From NCBI GenBank assembly GCA_026724425.1, contig JAIUCV010000349.1, positions 62,001 to 126,000 of the forward strand: 64,000 bases of DNA, written 5' to 3'. The position numbers and the translations under genes were made by a program. The stretch is from Erythrophleum ivorense (Eukaryota; Streptophyta; Magnoliopsida; Fabales; Fabaceae). Shown piece by piece: positions 24,243-35,864 of the stretch. Under the pieces are notes generated by a model, which was given only the letters and a program-made list of their open reading frames with translations, had not been told where the DNA came from and did no database searches. Position 1 is the first letter of the stretch. Each line of letters starts with the position of its first letter.

Positions 24243-25717
24243 CTAGGAAGCACGGGTACAGCTATTTATGAGCCGTATCCGTACCAGATACGTATTCAGT
24301 ACAGATACACGTACCGTACGGGTACAAAAGTATCCAAAACATATTTTTTCCCTTTTGCGTTTCGAAACATTTCCGTACGTACCGAAACATTTTGAAACGG
24401 CTCAGAAACGGCGCTGAAACGGCTCCGAAACATCCCACCCCAAAAGCAACGTCGCTTTCTGTAGCTGACCTATTTTCCCTTCGAAAGCCCTGCGTCCCTT
24501 CGTCTCTGTTTCTTCATCAGTGGTTCAGTGCGTCGTCTCAAATGTTTCGGTCCTCTGTGCTGCCTCATCTTCTCCGGTGATTGGTGTGTTTCGATCCTCC
24601 GTGCTGCGTCATCTTCTCCGATGATTGCTGGTGCGTTTCACTTTCAGTCCTTAGTGCTTCGTCTCAAGCCTCAGTGCATCATCTCAGAAGCTTCGATCCT
24701 CAATGCTTCTTCTCTGGTGATTACCTCAGGAACCTATGTGATGAGATTCGATTTCCAAATTGGCCTATTGTTGAACATGTTGAGTTTCTGCAGTCATTAC
24801 TGGTATTGTGGCGTGAAGAGTTGACAAGAAAGCCTATGGATCTTTCAGAAGAAGAAGCTTGCAAAATCCTAGAAATATCCTTGGAGGATGTATCTAGTGA
24901 TGATGGAAATAAGAAGAATTCCTTGGAGATGGGAGAGGAAGTATTTAGCTTATCCAAGCAGATTGAGAACATTGATGAAGAAAAATTAAAGCGACAGTAT
25001 AGGAAACTTGCAATGAGATATCATCCTGACAAAAACCCAGAAGGAAGGGAGAAGTTTCTTGCTGTGTAGAAGGCCTATGAACGCCTCCAGGTAGTGAAAA
25101 GTTTCCATATTATGCATAGGCTTTCTTGGAAATGAGAGGTGTGTACCCGTGGGTTTGTCTACATGGCTTAACAACAAGATAGCTGTGGATTCTTTTTTAT
25201 TCCTAAAAAAGCAGCTGCAAAATGCATGCATGCAGCCTTAAAGAATGTGGTAATAGATTTGAGTATAGGAATGTGGTGTTATAGACATTATACTAGTTGT
25301 GAGGACAAATATTTTTCTTGAGCCCCTTACCCCCATCCCTAGAGTTTGTATTGGTATGAAAAATAAAATGATAATGATAACTATTTATTTTTCATTCTAA
25401 TGCTCAGTGAATGTTCATAGTCCTCTATGCAATGAAATCGTTGTCAAAATGTTCATCTTTTGTTTTTTTTTTTTTTTGTGTACAAGCAAGTATATTACCC
25501 ACTTTTTTCTATTTTGAGTTGCTCAAACATTTACCTTGTTTAACTGCATATCAGGCTACCATGCAAGGGTTGCAAGTTCCTCAGCCTTGGAGATTGTGTT
25601 AGATTATTTTATATATATATATTCCCGTACCCGTATCCTAAAATTTTAGAAATTGTCGTATCCTACGTATTGTATTGTGTCGTACCCGATACTTGTACCC
25701 GTATTAGTGCTTCTTAG
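24243..25717. mobile_element. hAT-type element carrying a host gene fragment
   Basis: This 1,475-bp element has ends CTAGGAAGCACGGGTAC and, inverted, CTAAGAAGCACTAATACGGG. Both are followed inwards by many GTACGGGTAC-like repeats. It is flanked by GAACCAAC (24235-24242) and GAACCTAC (25718-25725), an 8-bp target duplication with one change, as expected for hAT. Removing it rejoins the DUF26 coding sequence of CRK locus D. It has no transposase, so it moved with help from elsewhere. Confidence 0.8.
24721..25597 (+). pseudogene. Captured fragment of an RME-8/GRV2-type DnaJ gene
   Basis: The reading frame YLRNLCDEIRFPNW continues through LSEEEACKILEISLEDVSS to a J-domain helix with the HPD motif (RYHPDKNPEGREKFLAV). 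This matches what I recall of plant GRV2/KAM2, the RME-8 endosomal J-protein. A stop (TAG in place of a glutamine codon) follows FLAV. The exon ends at 25090 before GTAGTG. The next exon resumes after TATCAG at 25555 (ATMQGLQVPQPWRL), so the intron came along. Genomic DNA, not a cDNA copy, was therefore captured. It is flanked on both sides by hAT sequence. Confidence 0.8.
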
Positions 25718-27102
25718 GAACCTACCTAATTGTTGTGATGGAAAGCAAGGGTGAAGAGTATCCTCGCTCCTAGTTGCTATATTAGGTATGGACTGTGCCC
25801 CTTATTCCAAGACGTCCTAAAGGTTATCTTCTTTATTTTCAATAGATCAAATTAAAAAACAAAGTATGTTTGTTCTGCTTAGTCTTGAACAAATAATTAT
25901 TATCGAATCAGTCTATTTTTTTAAAAAAAGAACATTAACTTGGTCATGAATGATTTTTTTCAAACCTGATATGTTAGCATTTTAACATGTTCCATATGCT
26001 TGCCAATCAAAAAAATAAAAAATGGCATTGTTTTAGGCTTGATTCGCAGTTAAAGGGAGGATAGCACATTTGGATGCTTGTAAAAAACCACTCTTTTTTG
26101 TTGCCAAGTCTTTAGATGGTTTGCTAATCGGCTCTATCATCCAATGATATTCCAAGTTGGAGAAAGTTAATTTACAAGGAGAATTCTATCAACAAGAAAA
26201 TAACAGAACTCACTAAAAGATTGAATTGACGTGTTTTTCAAATAATTTGGAATAGTTTGATGGTACCTTTGAAAAACAAAACAAATGGAATAAAGTAATA
26301 TCTTTTAAAAATCAAAATTGTAGTTTACTCTGAAGAATATTCAATAGCATATATGGTAAATGGATCAATATAACAAATGAACCAAAGTGTTGAGGTGCAG
26401 ATTTTTTTTTTAATATAAAATCGTATGGGTTGAGCAAGATGTGAGATGGCTAGTCTTTTGAGAGACAACAAAATTAACTGTTAGATAAAATTATTAGCGA
26501 TGGATATGATATAAAGTGATGTATGTCTGATTCATCAATTAGCAAATATGTTTTCTTCTATTTGTTCAAGTAAAAGCAAGACTTCAGCTGGGACAATTAT
26601 TGCCATAGTTGTTCCAACAGTTATATTCATATTGCTAGTCTCGCTCTACTGCTGGTACCTGAATAGGAGAGCAAGGAAGAAGTATACTTCAATTCCTAAA
26701 CAAACTGGTATGATAATTATTAGTTTTCATGTTTAGATACTTCAGTATATGTGGGAGTAAGGAAGTTTCCATTGATGAATAATACCATAAATTTACAATG
26801 AACTAACAATTTTCTATTTACCATTCAAACGTGCGTGTACTTCTGTAGTAAACATAGTGCAAGAAGGTTTTGCGTAATTGATTAAATTTTTGTGTTTGGT
26901 TATATAGTTGAGATTTTAAGTGTAGAATCCCTACAATTTGATTTAGATACCATCAAATCACCCACAAACAACTTCTGTCTTGATAATAAACTAGGTCAAG
27001 GAAGATTTGGTGGAGTATACAAGGTATACAAATCAATTTCAATTATGGAAATTGGAATCACTCTCAAAATTATAAAATTATTGGTTCGTAGATGGTTTTT
27101 AA

Positions 27103-27830
27103 TGTTAGAAAATACATGTATGTGTGTGTCAAAAGGAAAAGAGAGAAAGAGAAGTCCCACATTGCTCAAACAAATGAAGGCCGAAGAGCATAAATACTAA
27201 CATGTGATCTTGGAAGAGCAAAATAGGCCTAAGAGGACAATGGGCTCGCGCGTATAAAAAACTGGGCCAACTCAGTTGGAATCTGTCAATTCCCCACTCC
27301 CCCCATGCACACAAAGTGAAATGCAAACTTGGACAATTTTTGTAGAAAATTATCTTAAATTTTTAAATTTGAATTTTGAAAACCTTACCCAAAAATCTCC
27401 ATTTTTTAAAGTTTTCGATTTAAGCTTTCAATGCTTTCGTTTTTTAGGCTTAAACATGTAGGCAGTTTCTAAACATTGCGAAATTGATGGTTATTCATGA
27501 TCAGATTTATCTCTGTCATTAAGCTGCTCCAACGTTCAAAAATGACTCTATTACTACAATTAATCATTGTCCAACGTCTTGCTATTATGGTGCCTATAAA
27601 TACCAGGTTGATCATTCGAGCTGCTTTCTTCTCTTCCTCTTTGTAACTTCTTTTCGTTTATGAGTTTTTATTTCTACTGTTCTGCTTGCCTGCAACACTA
27701 CAGAAGAATTCGTTCAATCCTGGGAAGTGCCGTCTTGTGGCAGAGTAACTCTCAAGGACAATGTCCTTGTGCACGGCTCAAATTTATTTTATTCTGACAA
27801 ATTTCTAATTTGCAGCCAGTAATCTTAAGA
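27103..27830 (+). repeat. Copia 2, 5' LTR
   Basis: It begins TGTTAGAAAATACATG and ends near TGCAGCCAGTAATCTTAAGA. A degraded primer-binding site (GTTATGAGGTCGC, compare TGGTATCAGAGC) may follow. It is clearly similar to 32242-32966, with scattered differences. Confidence 0.85.
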
Positions 27831-28799
27831 GTTATGAGGTCGCATAGGAAGGATGCCACTGTTTCTGACGGTCCTGCTACAACTGTCGTGGGTGCTAGTT
27901 CCTTTGTCCCATGGGCACTACCTCTTATGCTGCTATCTAGGCTGCCACTAGATGTTTCCAAGATTAAGGTTTTTGACAAAAAAAAAATTCATAAGGTGGC
28001 AAGAACGTGTATACTTTGTCCTTGACCTACATGAAGTTGCTACTGCACTCACATAGTCTGAGTCTTTGTCAAATATTGACCAAAATCAAAGGATTGCTTA
28101 GGAATATGCCAACAAGGTATGTAGAAATACCATTATTAACACCTTGTCTAATGATCTCTTTGATGTCTACTATGTGTACAAGGAAGCAAGCAAAATCTAG
28201 GAGTCGCTAATTGCCAGATATACTACTAAAGATGTTGGGAAGCAAAAGTTTATTGTTGGAAATTACTATAAATGGGAGATGACCAAGGACAAGGATATTA
28301 AGCTATAAATTGATGAATACCACAAGTTGTTGGAAGAGTTGTGGGCAGAAAAAATCGACTTGCCTGATGAGTTCATTGCTAGAGTTCTAATTGAGAAGCT
28401 ACTTGAATCATGAAAGGACTATAATCAATAACTAAAACACAAACAAAAGCAATTGCCGTTGTTGGACCTAATCACTCATATCATAATCGAAAGGAGATGC
28501 AAGCTGCAAAAGGCAAAGAGATGACCTCAAAAGCAAATTTGGTAGAGACAAAGTAGCACAGCAAGATGTGTGACTCTGAAACAAAACTTGACTACAAGCC
28601 CAAAAGTTCTAACCCCAAGTTCAAAAAGAAAGGGAGTTGCTTTGTTTGTGGAAAACCAAGCCACCATGCTGTTCAATGCAGGAAGAGGGCTAGAAATGAC
28701 AATCCTCCTAAGGCCAAACTGGTTCAAGGAGATGAAGAAAATGAAATCATTGTAAAGGTTGTTTCTCAAGCTCTCTTAGTATCCGATATGAAGAAATAA
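27831..28799 (+). pseudogene. Copia 2 gag with intact CCHC zinc knuckle, broken frame
   Basis: Gag-type pieces can be read in sequence: NYYKWEMTKDKDIK (about 28258), EYHKLLEELWAEKIDLPDEF (about 28315) and the knuckle CFVCGKPSHHAVQC near 28640. The knuckle keeps the full C-X2-C-X4-H-X4-C pattern that binds RNA. Several stops separate the pieces. Confidence 0.85.
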
Positions 28800-30169
28800 G
28801 TGGTAAACTTTGGGACTACTAAGCACATATTTGTGCAAATCGTGAGATGTTTGCCTCATATAGTCCTACTAAGGAAGGAGAAGATCGTGTTTACCCTGCT
28901 GATTTCCGAACTGCAAAAGTTCTAAGAAAATGAAAGGTTAAACTAAAACTCACATCTGAAAAGACTTTGTCACTCAATGATGATCTTCATGTACCTGATA
29001 TTAGAGCTAATTTAATTTTTGTAGCTCTATTAAGTAAAGTTGGTGTTAAGGTGTCATTCGAATATGATAAGATCATAAAGACAAAGAATAATGTTTTTGT
29101 TAGGGAGGGTTATTGAACTCAGGGGTTATTTATACTTAATATTGCTAACATGAATGAAAATGCATCGTCTTCTACCTATTTTCTTATCTTTACGATTGAT
29201 TCTTTTTATATGTGACATGCTCGATTAGGACATGTTAGTAAATCTTATTTAAAGAAAATGCAAAAACTTGGCTTAATTTTTGAAATTAAAAATGATTTTC
29301 TACATAAATGTGAAGTTTGTGTAAAAGCTAAGTTAACCAAAAAGTCTCATTTTTTTATAAAAAGAGAAACTGAATTACTTAGCTTAATACATACTAATTT
29401 GGGTGATTTGAAACAAACTATGACAAGAGGTGAAAAAAAGTATTTTGTAACTTTTATTGATGATTTTTCTAGATATACTAAAGTTTATTTATTGAGAAAT
29501 AAAGATGAAGCTTTTGATAAATTTCTTTTATATAAAGATGAGGTAGAAAATCAATTAAATAAAATAATTAAAATGGTTAGGTCAAATAGAGGAGAATTTG
29601 GCTTATTTAATGACCTTTGTGAAAAGGAAGGAATAATCCATGAAGTAACCCCTCCATATTCACCAGAGTCAAATGGACTAGCAAAAAGGAAAAATAGAAT
29701 TTTAAAAGAAATGATGAATGCTATGCTTGTAAATTTTTTTGCACCAGATAATTTGTGAGGTGAAGCTTTGTTGTCTACTTGTTTTTTATAGAATAGAATA
29801 CCTTATAAGAAAACAAATAAGACACCTTATTAATTATGGAAATGATATACACCAAATTTAAAATATTTAAAAGTGTAAGGGTATCTTGCAAAAGTTTTAT
29901 TGCCCGATCCTAAAAAGAGAAAAGTTGGTTCTAAAACTTTTGATTGCATGTTTATTGGATATGCTGAACATAGTGCATCTTATAGATTTCTAATTTTAAA
30001 AAGTGATGTTCTTGATCAGAATATTATTATTGAAACTAAAGATGCAGAATTTTTTAAGCATATTTTTTTGTTGAAAGTTCAACATATTTCTCAAACAATA
30101 GAAAATTTACCTTCTTCATCAAATCAAAATGAAAGTTCTGTTGAAAATTTGAGGAGAAGTAAAAGATAA
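28800..30169 (+). pseudogene. Copia 2 protease and integrase, broken
   Basis: The protease site is degraded: VNFGTTKHI appears where VDSGATRHI is expected. A GAG-pre-integrase block (ARLGHVSKSYLKKMQKLGL), zinc-binding part (CEVCVKAKL) and integrase core follow. HTNLGD has replaced the usual HTDLG, FIDDFSRY is kept, and SPESNGLAKRKNRIL has lost the usual glutamate. A stop ends the frame at 29758. The C-terminal block (FIGYAEHSASYRF) lies at 29900-30169. Confidence 0.88.
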
Positions 30170-30189
30170 AGAAAAATATTCATTTTGGA

Positions 30190-31680
30190 AATGATTTTTA
30201 TACTTATTTAGTACAAAAGGAGCTAACAAATTTTTCTGAAGTTATTTCATCTTTTGATGTTTATCTTTGGAAAGAATCTATTAAAGCTGAAATTGATTCT
30301 CTTAATCAAAATAAAACAGATTTTAGTAGACTTGCCTATAGGAGCAAAACCTATTGGTTGTAAATGAGTTTTTAAAAAGAAATATAATCCTGATGGGTTT
30401 ATTGACAAATATTAAGCGAGGCTAATAGCTAAAGGATTTTCTCAAAAACAAAATATTAATTATTTTGATACTTTTTCTCCAGCGATAAGAATTTCTTCTA
30501 TTAGAGTTTTAATTATGTTAGCTTTGGTTTATAAATTATTTGTTCATCAAATGGATGTTAAAACATCTTTCTTAAATGGTGATTTAGAAGAAGAAATATA
30601 TATGGTACAACCTGAAAGGTGTGTTGCTCCTGGACAAGAAAATAAAGTTTGTAAATTTGTTAAGGCATTGTATGGTTTGAAATAAGTGCCTAGACAATGG
30701 CATGAGAAACTTGATCAAGTCTTAACAAGTGATGGTTTTTCTATAGTTGAAGTGGAAATGTGTGTTTATACAAAAATTGTGAATAATTGTTGTGTAATTA
30801 TTTGTTTATATGTTGATGATATGCTTATTTTTTGTACAAGCATAGATGTTGTGATTGAAACTAAATAATTTCTTTCTTCAAAGTTTGATATGAAAGATAT
30901 GGGTGAAGCAAAGATAATATTACGTGTTAAAATCATAAGGAGTGAAAATAGTATCTTACTATTTCAAGAACATTATGTGGAAAAAATTCTTAAAAAATTT
31001 GAATATTTTCAAGAAAACACCTGTAAGCACTCTTTATGATGCTAGCACAAAATTAGTTAAAAATAAAAGTGATCTAATGACTCAATCTACATATGCACAG
31101 ATTATTGGGAGTCTGTTGCATCTAATAAATTACACGCGACTTGATATAGCATATGCTATGTGTAAATTGAGTAGATATACTTACTGTCTGGGTATTGAAC
31201 ATTGGTTAGCTCTAGGCAAATTAATGAGTTATCTAAGAGGTAGCATAAATTATGGCATATTTTTATAGTGGATTTTCCACTGTATTAGAAGGATACAGTG
31301 ATGCTAACTGAATCTCAAATTTAGAAGAGACAAAATCCACTATAGATTCAGAGTTTATTGCTCTAGAGATGACTAGTAATGAGGTTGAGTGGTTGAAAAA
31401 CTTCTTAACAAATATTCCATTAGGTGAAAAGCCAACACTATCAGTATCTATACATTGTGATAGTCAATTAGCAATAGCCGTTGCTAAAAATAAGACCTAC
31501 AATAGTAAAAGTAGGCATATTTGTTTGAGACATAATATTATAAGACAGCTGTTGAAAAATGGAGTTTTATCGATCGATTTTGTAAGGTTAGAATTAAATC
31601 TAGCAGACCCTCTAACCAAACTATTAGGGAAGAAACAAAATTTGGAAACTTCGAGAGGAATGAAACTTAAGCCAATTTGA
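30190..31680 (+). pseudogene. Copia 2 reverse transcriptase and RNase H, broken
   Basis: RVT_2 pieces include HQMDVKTSFLNGDLEEEIYM (about 30547) and the catalytic YVDDMLIF (about 30810). They are split by stops, and by frame changes near 30680 and 30870-30940. RNase H follows, with HCDSQLAIAVAKN and SRHICLRHNIIRQ (31369-31680) ending at LADPLTKLLGK. Only the last 100 codons are in one open frame. Confidence 0.9.
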
Positions 31681-32227
31681 AAATTAGCAGTGATGGTAAC
31701 CCAACCTTTATGATTAGTGATCTCATGAAAGAGGTTCATATGGGTAAAAACAAGTAATTTGTTAATTCTGTTAGCGCTTTATTATTTCTAATCCCTTCCT
31801 TTGATATGAAAAAAGTGCTAGGATGCAATATCGGCGAGGTTGAGAAAAAACTCTTAATAATTTCATATTCCTTATGGATGGTGTGTTCATTGCAGATATA
31901 CTTGATGAAATCACCTATATGAATGTGGAGTGGAGCCGCTCCTATGAGATTGTGGCAAAATCTCTAGAGCATTCATTAAAACCAGACATGCACAAGACCG
32001 TTTAAAGCACAAAACTACAATAACAATGAAAATTGTAGGGGTATAAACTGACTCTTAAGGTCTCTAGTATACAACGAAGAATTGTTGGTTCATAAAAGCT
32101 ATAAACTTCATCAAAAACTATATGTACTAAACTTTATTAGTCTAGAAATGGTTCATAGTCCGTAAGACACCATATTTGAAATGTTTATACTCATATTTAT
32201 AACTTAGATGATAGTGATCTTTTGACA

Positions 32228-32966
32228 CACATGTGGGGGATTGTTAGAAAATACATGTATGTGTGTGTCAAAAGGAAAAGAGAGGAAGAGAAGTCCCACA
32301 TTGCTCAAACAAACGAAGGCCAAAGAACATAAATACTAACATGTGATCTTGGAAGAGAAAATGGGCCTAGGAGGAGAATGGGCTCGCATGCACAAAAAAC
32401 TATGCCAACTCAGTTGAAATCTACCGATTCCCTCCCCCCCATATGCACCAAGTGAAATGCAGACTTGGACAATTTTTGAAGAAAATTATCTTAAATTTTT
32501 AAATTTGAATTTTGAAAACCTTACTTGAAAATCTCCATTTTTTAAAACTTTCAGTTTAAGCTTTCATAGCTTCTGTTTTTTAGGCTTAAACATGTAGGTA
32601 GTTTGTAAATATTGCGGAATTGATGGTTATTCATGATCATATTTATTTCTATCATTAAGCTACTCCAACATTTAGAAATGGCACCATTACTACATTTAAT
32701 CATTGTCCAACGTCCTGTTATTCTGGTGCCTATAAATATCGAGTTGATCATTCAAGCTGTTATCTTCTCTTCCTTTCTATAACTTTTCTTTGTCTTTGAG
32801 TTTTCATTTCCATTGTTCATCTTACCTGCAACACCGCAGAAGAATCCGTTCAATCTTGAAGAGTGTCATCTTGTGATGGAATAGCTTTCAAGGACAATGT
32901 CCTTGTGCATGGCTCGAGTTTATTTTATTCTGACAAATTTCTAATTTGCAGTCAGCAATTTTAATA
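32228..32966 (+). repeat. Copia 2 polypurine tract and 3' LTR
   Basis: ATGTGGGGGAT at 32230-32241 is a typical copia polypurine tract directly before the LTR start TGTTAG (32242). The LTR ends near TCAGCAATTTTAATA. Host kinase exon 4 of CRK locus D follows at 32988. Confidence 0.85.
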
Positions 32967-34313
32967 GTTGGTTATTTTTATATTCAAGGTACATTGCCTA
33001 GTGGAGAAGAGATAGCCATGAAAAGACTATCAAGCAAATCTAAATAAGGTGTAGAACAATTTAAGAATGAGGTTGTTACAATGGCACAACTTTAACATAG
33101 AAATCTTGTAAGGTTACTAGGATTTTGCTTGGATGAACAAGAAAAGATACTCATATATGAATTTGTGCCCAAAGCTTGATCATTTTCTGTTTGGTAAGTT
33201 TTGCAGAAGTATTTTCTGCATTTAGGTACACTTTTAGTCACCTAATCACAATAATTTTTATTAGAAATTAGTTTGAATGAAGATACTTGAGTAAGGATCT
33301 GAATCAAATCTTTTATCCTATAATTTAAATTTACTTCTTGCTGACTCTATAAAGTCTGGAGACAGAGGTCAGTTGGATTGGTCTAAGTGTTATAAGATTA
33401 TTGGAGGCATTGCAAAGGGAGTTCTTTATCTTCACAGAAATTTTTGACCCAAAATTATACATCTCGATCTCAAAGTTAGCAATGTTTTGTTGGATAAAGA
33501 TTTCAATCCAAAAATTTCTAATTTTGGCATGGCTAGAATTGTTGGAGTTGATGAAACCCAAGCAAATACAAACAGAGTTATTGGCACCTAGTAAGTTATT
33601 GAAATAAAAATTTTCATACCAATTGCTTTGTGCCATAATTCATAAAGAACTAAACAAAATATGTCATTTATCATATAATGTGTGCTATTTTGTATTGGCT
33701 ACATGTCTTTAGAATATGTAATGCAAGGTCAGATTTCAATTAAATTCGATATATATAGTTTTGGTGTCTTGATTCTAGAGTTCATTAATGACAAAAGGAA
33801 TACATCTTTCTATGTATCATGTTATGCCAATGACTTGTTAGGCTATGTAAGTTGATTACCAAAGTAAATAACTTAAAATGGAAAAGTTTCTTTTGGTAGA
33901 GAGATCAAAATCTTGAATAGATTGATTAATATTATTGAATTTGTAGGCCAGGAAGCTTCAGAGAGAAGGGATGCCAATAAAACTGCTAGATCTTAGTCTA
34001 AGGGATTCTTATTCAAGAAATGAGGTTATTAGATGCATTCATATTATGCATTTAAGAAAACCCAGCTCAAAGACCTACAATACAGTCTATTATACTAATG
34101 CCAAGTAGTCACTCCATCACTTTGCTTGATTGTCAAAAGCTAGCAATTTTTATTAATCATATTAGAACAGATTCAAAGAAGCCAGCCATTGATGAAACAA
34201 GTCTAGTCAATCTATAAGCAAGTCAATGTAATGGTCTATGGATGAAGATATAATTTCTTACTTATATCCTTGCTAGTTTTTAGAAGTAAACGTTCTTATG
34301 GGCAAAAGAAGAT

Positions 34314-35010
34314 TGTTAGGCAATGTTAGGACCAATATACAATAGTAACTGAAGGAGAAGAAGTGTGATTCATATCAACAACAAAAGGAAGATTCTATAT
34401 AAAGGAAGTTATTGGTTATTTCCCATTTGCTATTTTTTTCTATTATATTTCTATTTTGTAAATATCAACTGATCTTTCTATTTGCCACATGTCATTAAAT
34501 GATAGGAGGTCATATAATTAATTTATATATATATATATATTAAGGGTTAGTCATAAGTTGGATATAAGTGGGAATTTCATATTCATTCACATCTTGGCTT
34601 ATTCATTTTCTAACTTGGTATCAAAGCTACAAAGGCATGCACTGTGGCTTCTTCTACTACTTTAGCTTCAATCAGTAATGGATTTGAAGTTGAGCTTGAA
34701 TCATCCACTATTGTTCGCACTAGCAATAATAAAGGAAATTTCATCCTTAGTTTGCTCAACCAGATCTATTCAATCAAGCTGGATCAAATGAATTTCTTGG
34801 TCCAGTAGTCCTTGATTTTGCCAATAATTCAAGGACACAAGTTGGAAGGCTTCATTTTGAGAACAAAACCTTGTCCTCCATAATTCATTCTAGGTGAGTT
34901 AGAGATGAAACTCAACCCAACTTATGAAGAGTGGGTTGCTACAAACTAATTATTATTGGATTGGCTCTTAAATACAATGGCATTTGATGTAGCATCTCAA
35001 ATGACTCACT
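34314..35010 (+). mobile_element. Copia 3: LTR plus partial gag, truncated
   Basis: The LTR starts TGTTAGGCAATG (34314) and ends TTTTCTAAC (34614). TGGTATCAAAGC at 34616-34627 is a copia primer-binding site. Gag-like coding then runs: TLASISNGFEVELESS, LNQIYSIKLDQMNFLVQ and EEWVATN followed by LLLDWLLNTMAFDVASQ, with in-frame stops. Nothing of pol follows and no second LTR is seen. It lies just 3' of CRK pseudogene D. Confidence 0.8.
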
Positions 35011-35864
35011 GTATGATAGCTTAATGAGTTATGGGTCTTATTTTCTCATATTTAGGTTTTATTAGTTGACCCCTCTAGTCTAATTACCCCAAAAAAAGGC
35101 TATTAAGGAATGAAATATATTTTTAATTTAATTTATTTTAATTTCAAGAGTAATTGGGCCTTAATTTATTTTTTTGGTTGTTCTACCAAATTGCTAATTA
35201 AATAAGTTTAAGCACTTAACTAATTTATTTGTTTCTTCATGACCTAAATTAAATATTTATAGGCTCTAATTATTTTATTTTCTCTCATTAAGCACTTAAT
35301 TAATAATTTTCCTCTAAAATCCTCAAATAAATTCCTTTTGTTCTTAATAATTTTGATTAATTAAATTACAAATTCCTAATTTTATTTATTATCCAAATTA
35401 ATTATTATTGGAATGTTACAAGGGTTTGGTCTACCTTTGTATTATCCTTTCTTTTCTAATTTTTAATAAAAATAAGTAAGATAAAATTAGAATAAAGTTA
35501 TAAAACATGTTAATCAAAATAAATACATATAATATATAAAACTAAAATAAACATAAGAAAATAAATCACAATAAGTATTTAGAGATATGAGAATAATTGA
35601 AAATAGGAAAACAGAAGATTATAGGTAGAAAAAAGTAATGGGAAAATCAGTAATTAATTATTTTAACTTAGGATATTTTTGTCTTACAACAAATATTTTT
35701 TTTATTTTCCTTTTCCTTTCAAATAGAAGCTTTACTTTTTTTTGTTTCTTTTCATAATATAAAATTACTTCTACTAGTATTTATTAAAAAAATTCATAAA
35801 CTTGGTCAAACATTTCATTTCTAGAATATGTACCTTTCAAAAGAAATAAGTAAATTGTTTTCTC
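35011..35864. other. Non-genic AT-rich stretch
   Basis: No reading frame or repeat signature is recognised between the copia 3 fragment and the start of the second CRK block. It may contain more of a decayed retroelement. Confidence 0.5.

Larger units (their letters stand above)
27103..32966 (+). mobile_element. Ty1/copia LTR retrotransposon 2 (plus strand, decayed)
   Basis: The element is about 5.9 kb with LTRs of about 725 bp starting TGTTAGAAAATACATG (27103 and 32242). It has gag, protease, integrase, reverse transcriptase and RNase H in copia order. It lies in intron 3 of CRK pseudogene D, in the same direction. The exact LTR 3' ends are uncertain (27823-27830 and 32959-32966), and no convincing 5-bp target duplication was found. 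Many stops and frameshifts make it inactive. Confidence 0.92.
24029..34217 (+). pseudogene. CRK locus D: receptor-like kinase pseudogene with two transposon insertions
   Basis: A plus-strand CRK of a different subtype from A-C. The 5' end is missing: it begins inside the second DUF26 domain (LLADTMRAVAEPA, motif CTPDLEGDDCNRC at about 24176-24214). A hAT element splits this exon; the DUF26 end resumes at 25718. Then come the membrane exon (about 26569-26707), glycine-loop exon 26908-27023 (LGQGRFGGVYK) and, after a copia insertion, kinase exons at 32988-33193, about 33351-33590, 33696-33846 and 33947-34217. Exon 4 has TAA stops. HRD is HLD and DFG is NFG. The exon 6 acceptor is TAT instead of CAG, and the tail is frameshifted, ending IDETSLVNL and TAA. 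It is non-functional. Confidence 0.9.

Noticed and set aside
24392..24824. Overlapping frames inside the hAT element that could be a coding gene
   Set aside because: The stretch is made of imperfect direct repeats (CATCTTCTCCG, TTTCGATCCTC). Only the part from about 24721 matches a protein family.
27098..32966. TTTAA as the 5-bp target duplication of copia 2
   Set aside because: TTTAA occurs at 27098-27102 and 32960-32964, but LTR similarity seems to run a few bases past that point, so the match may be chance.
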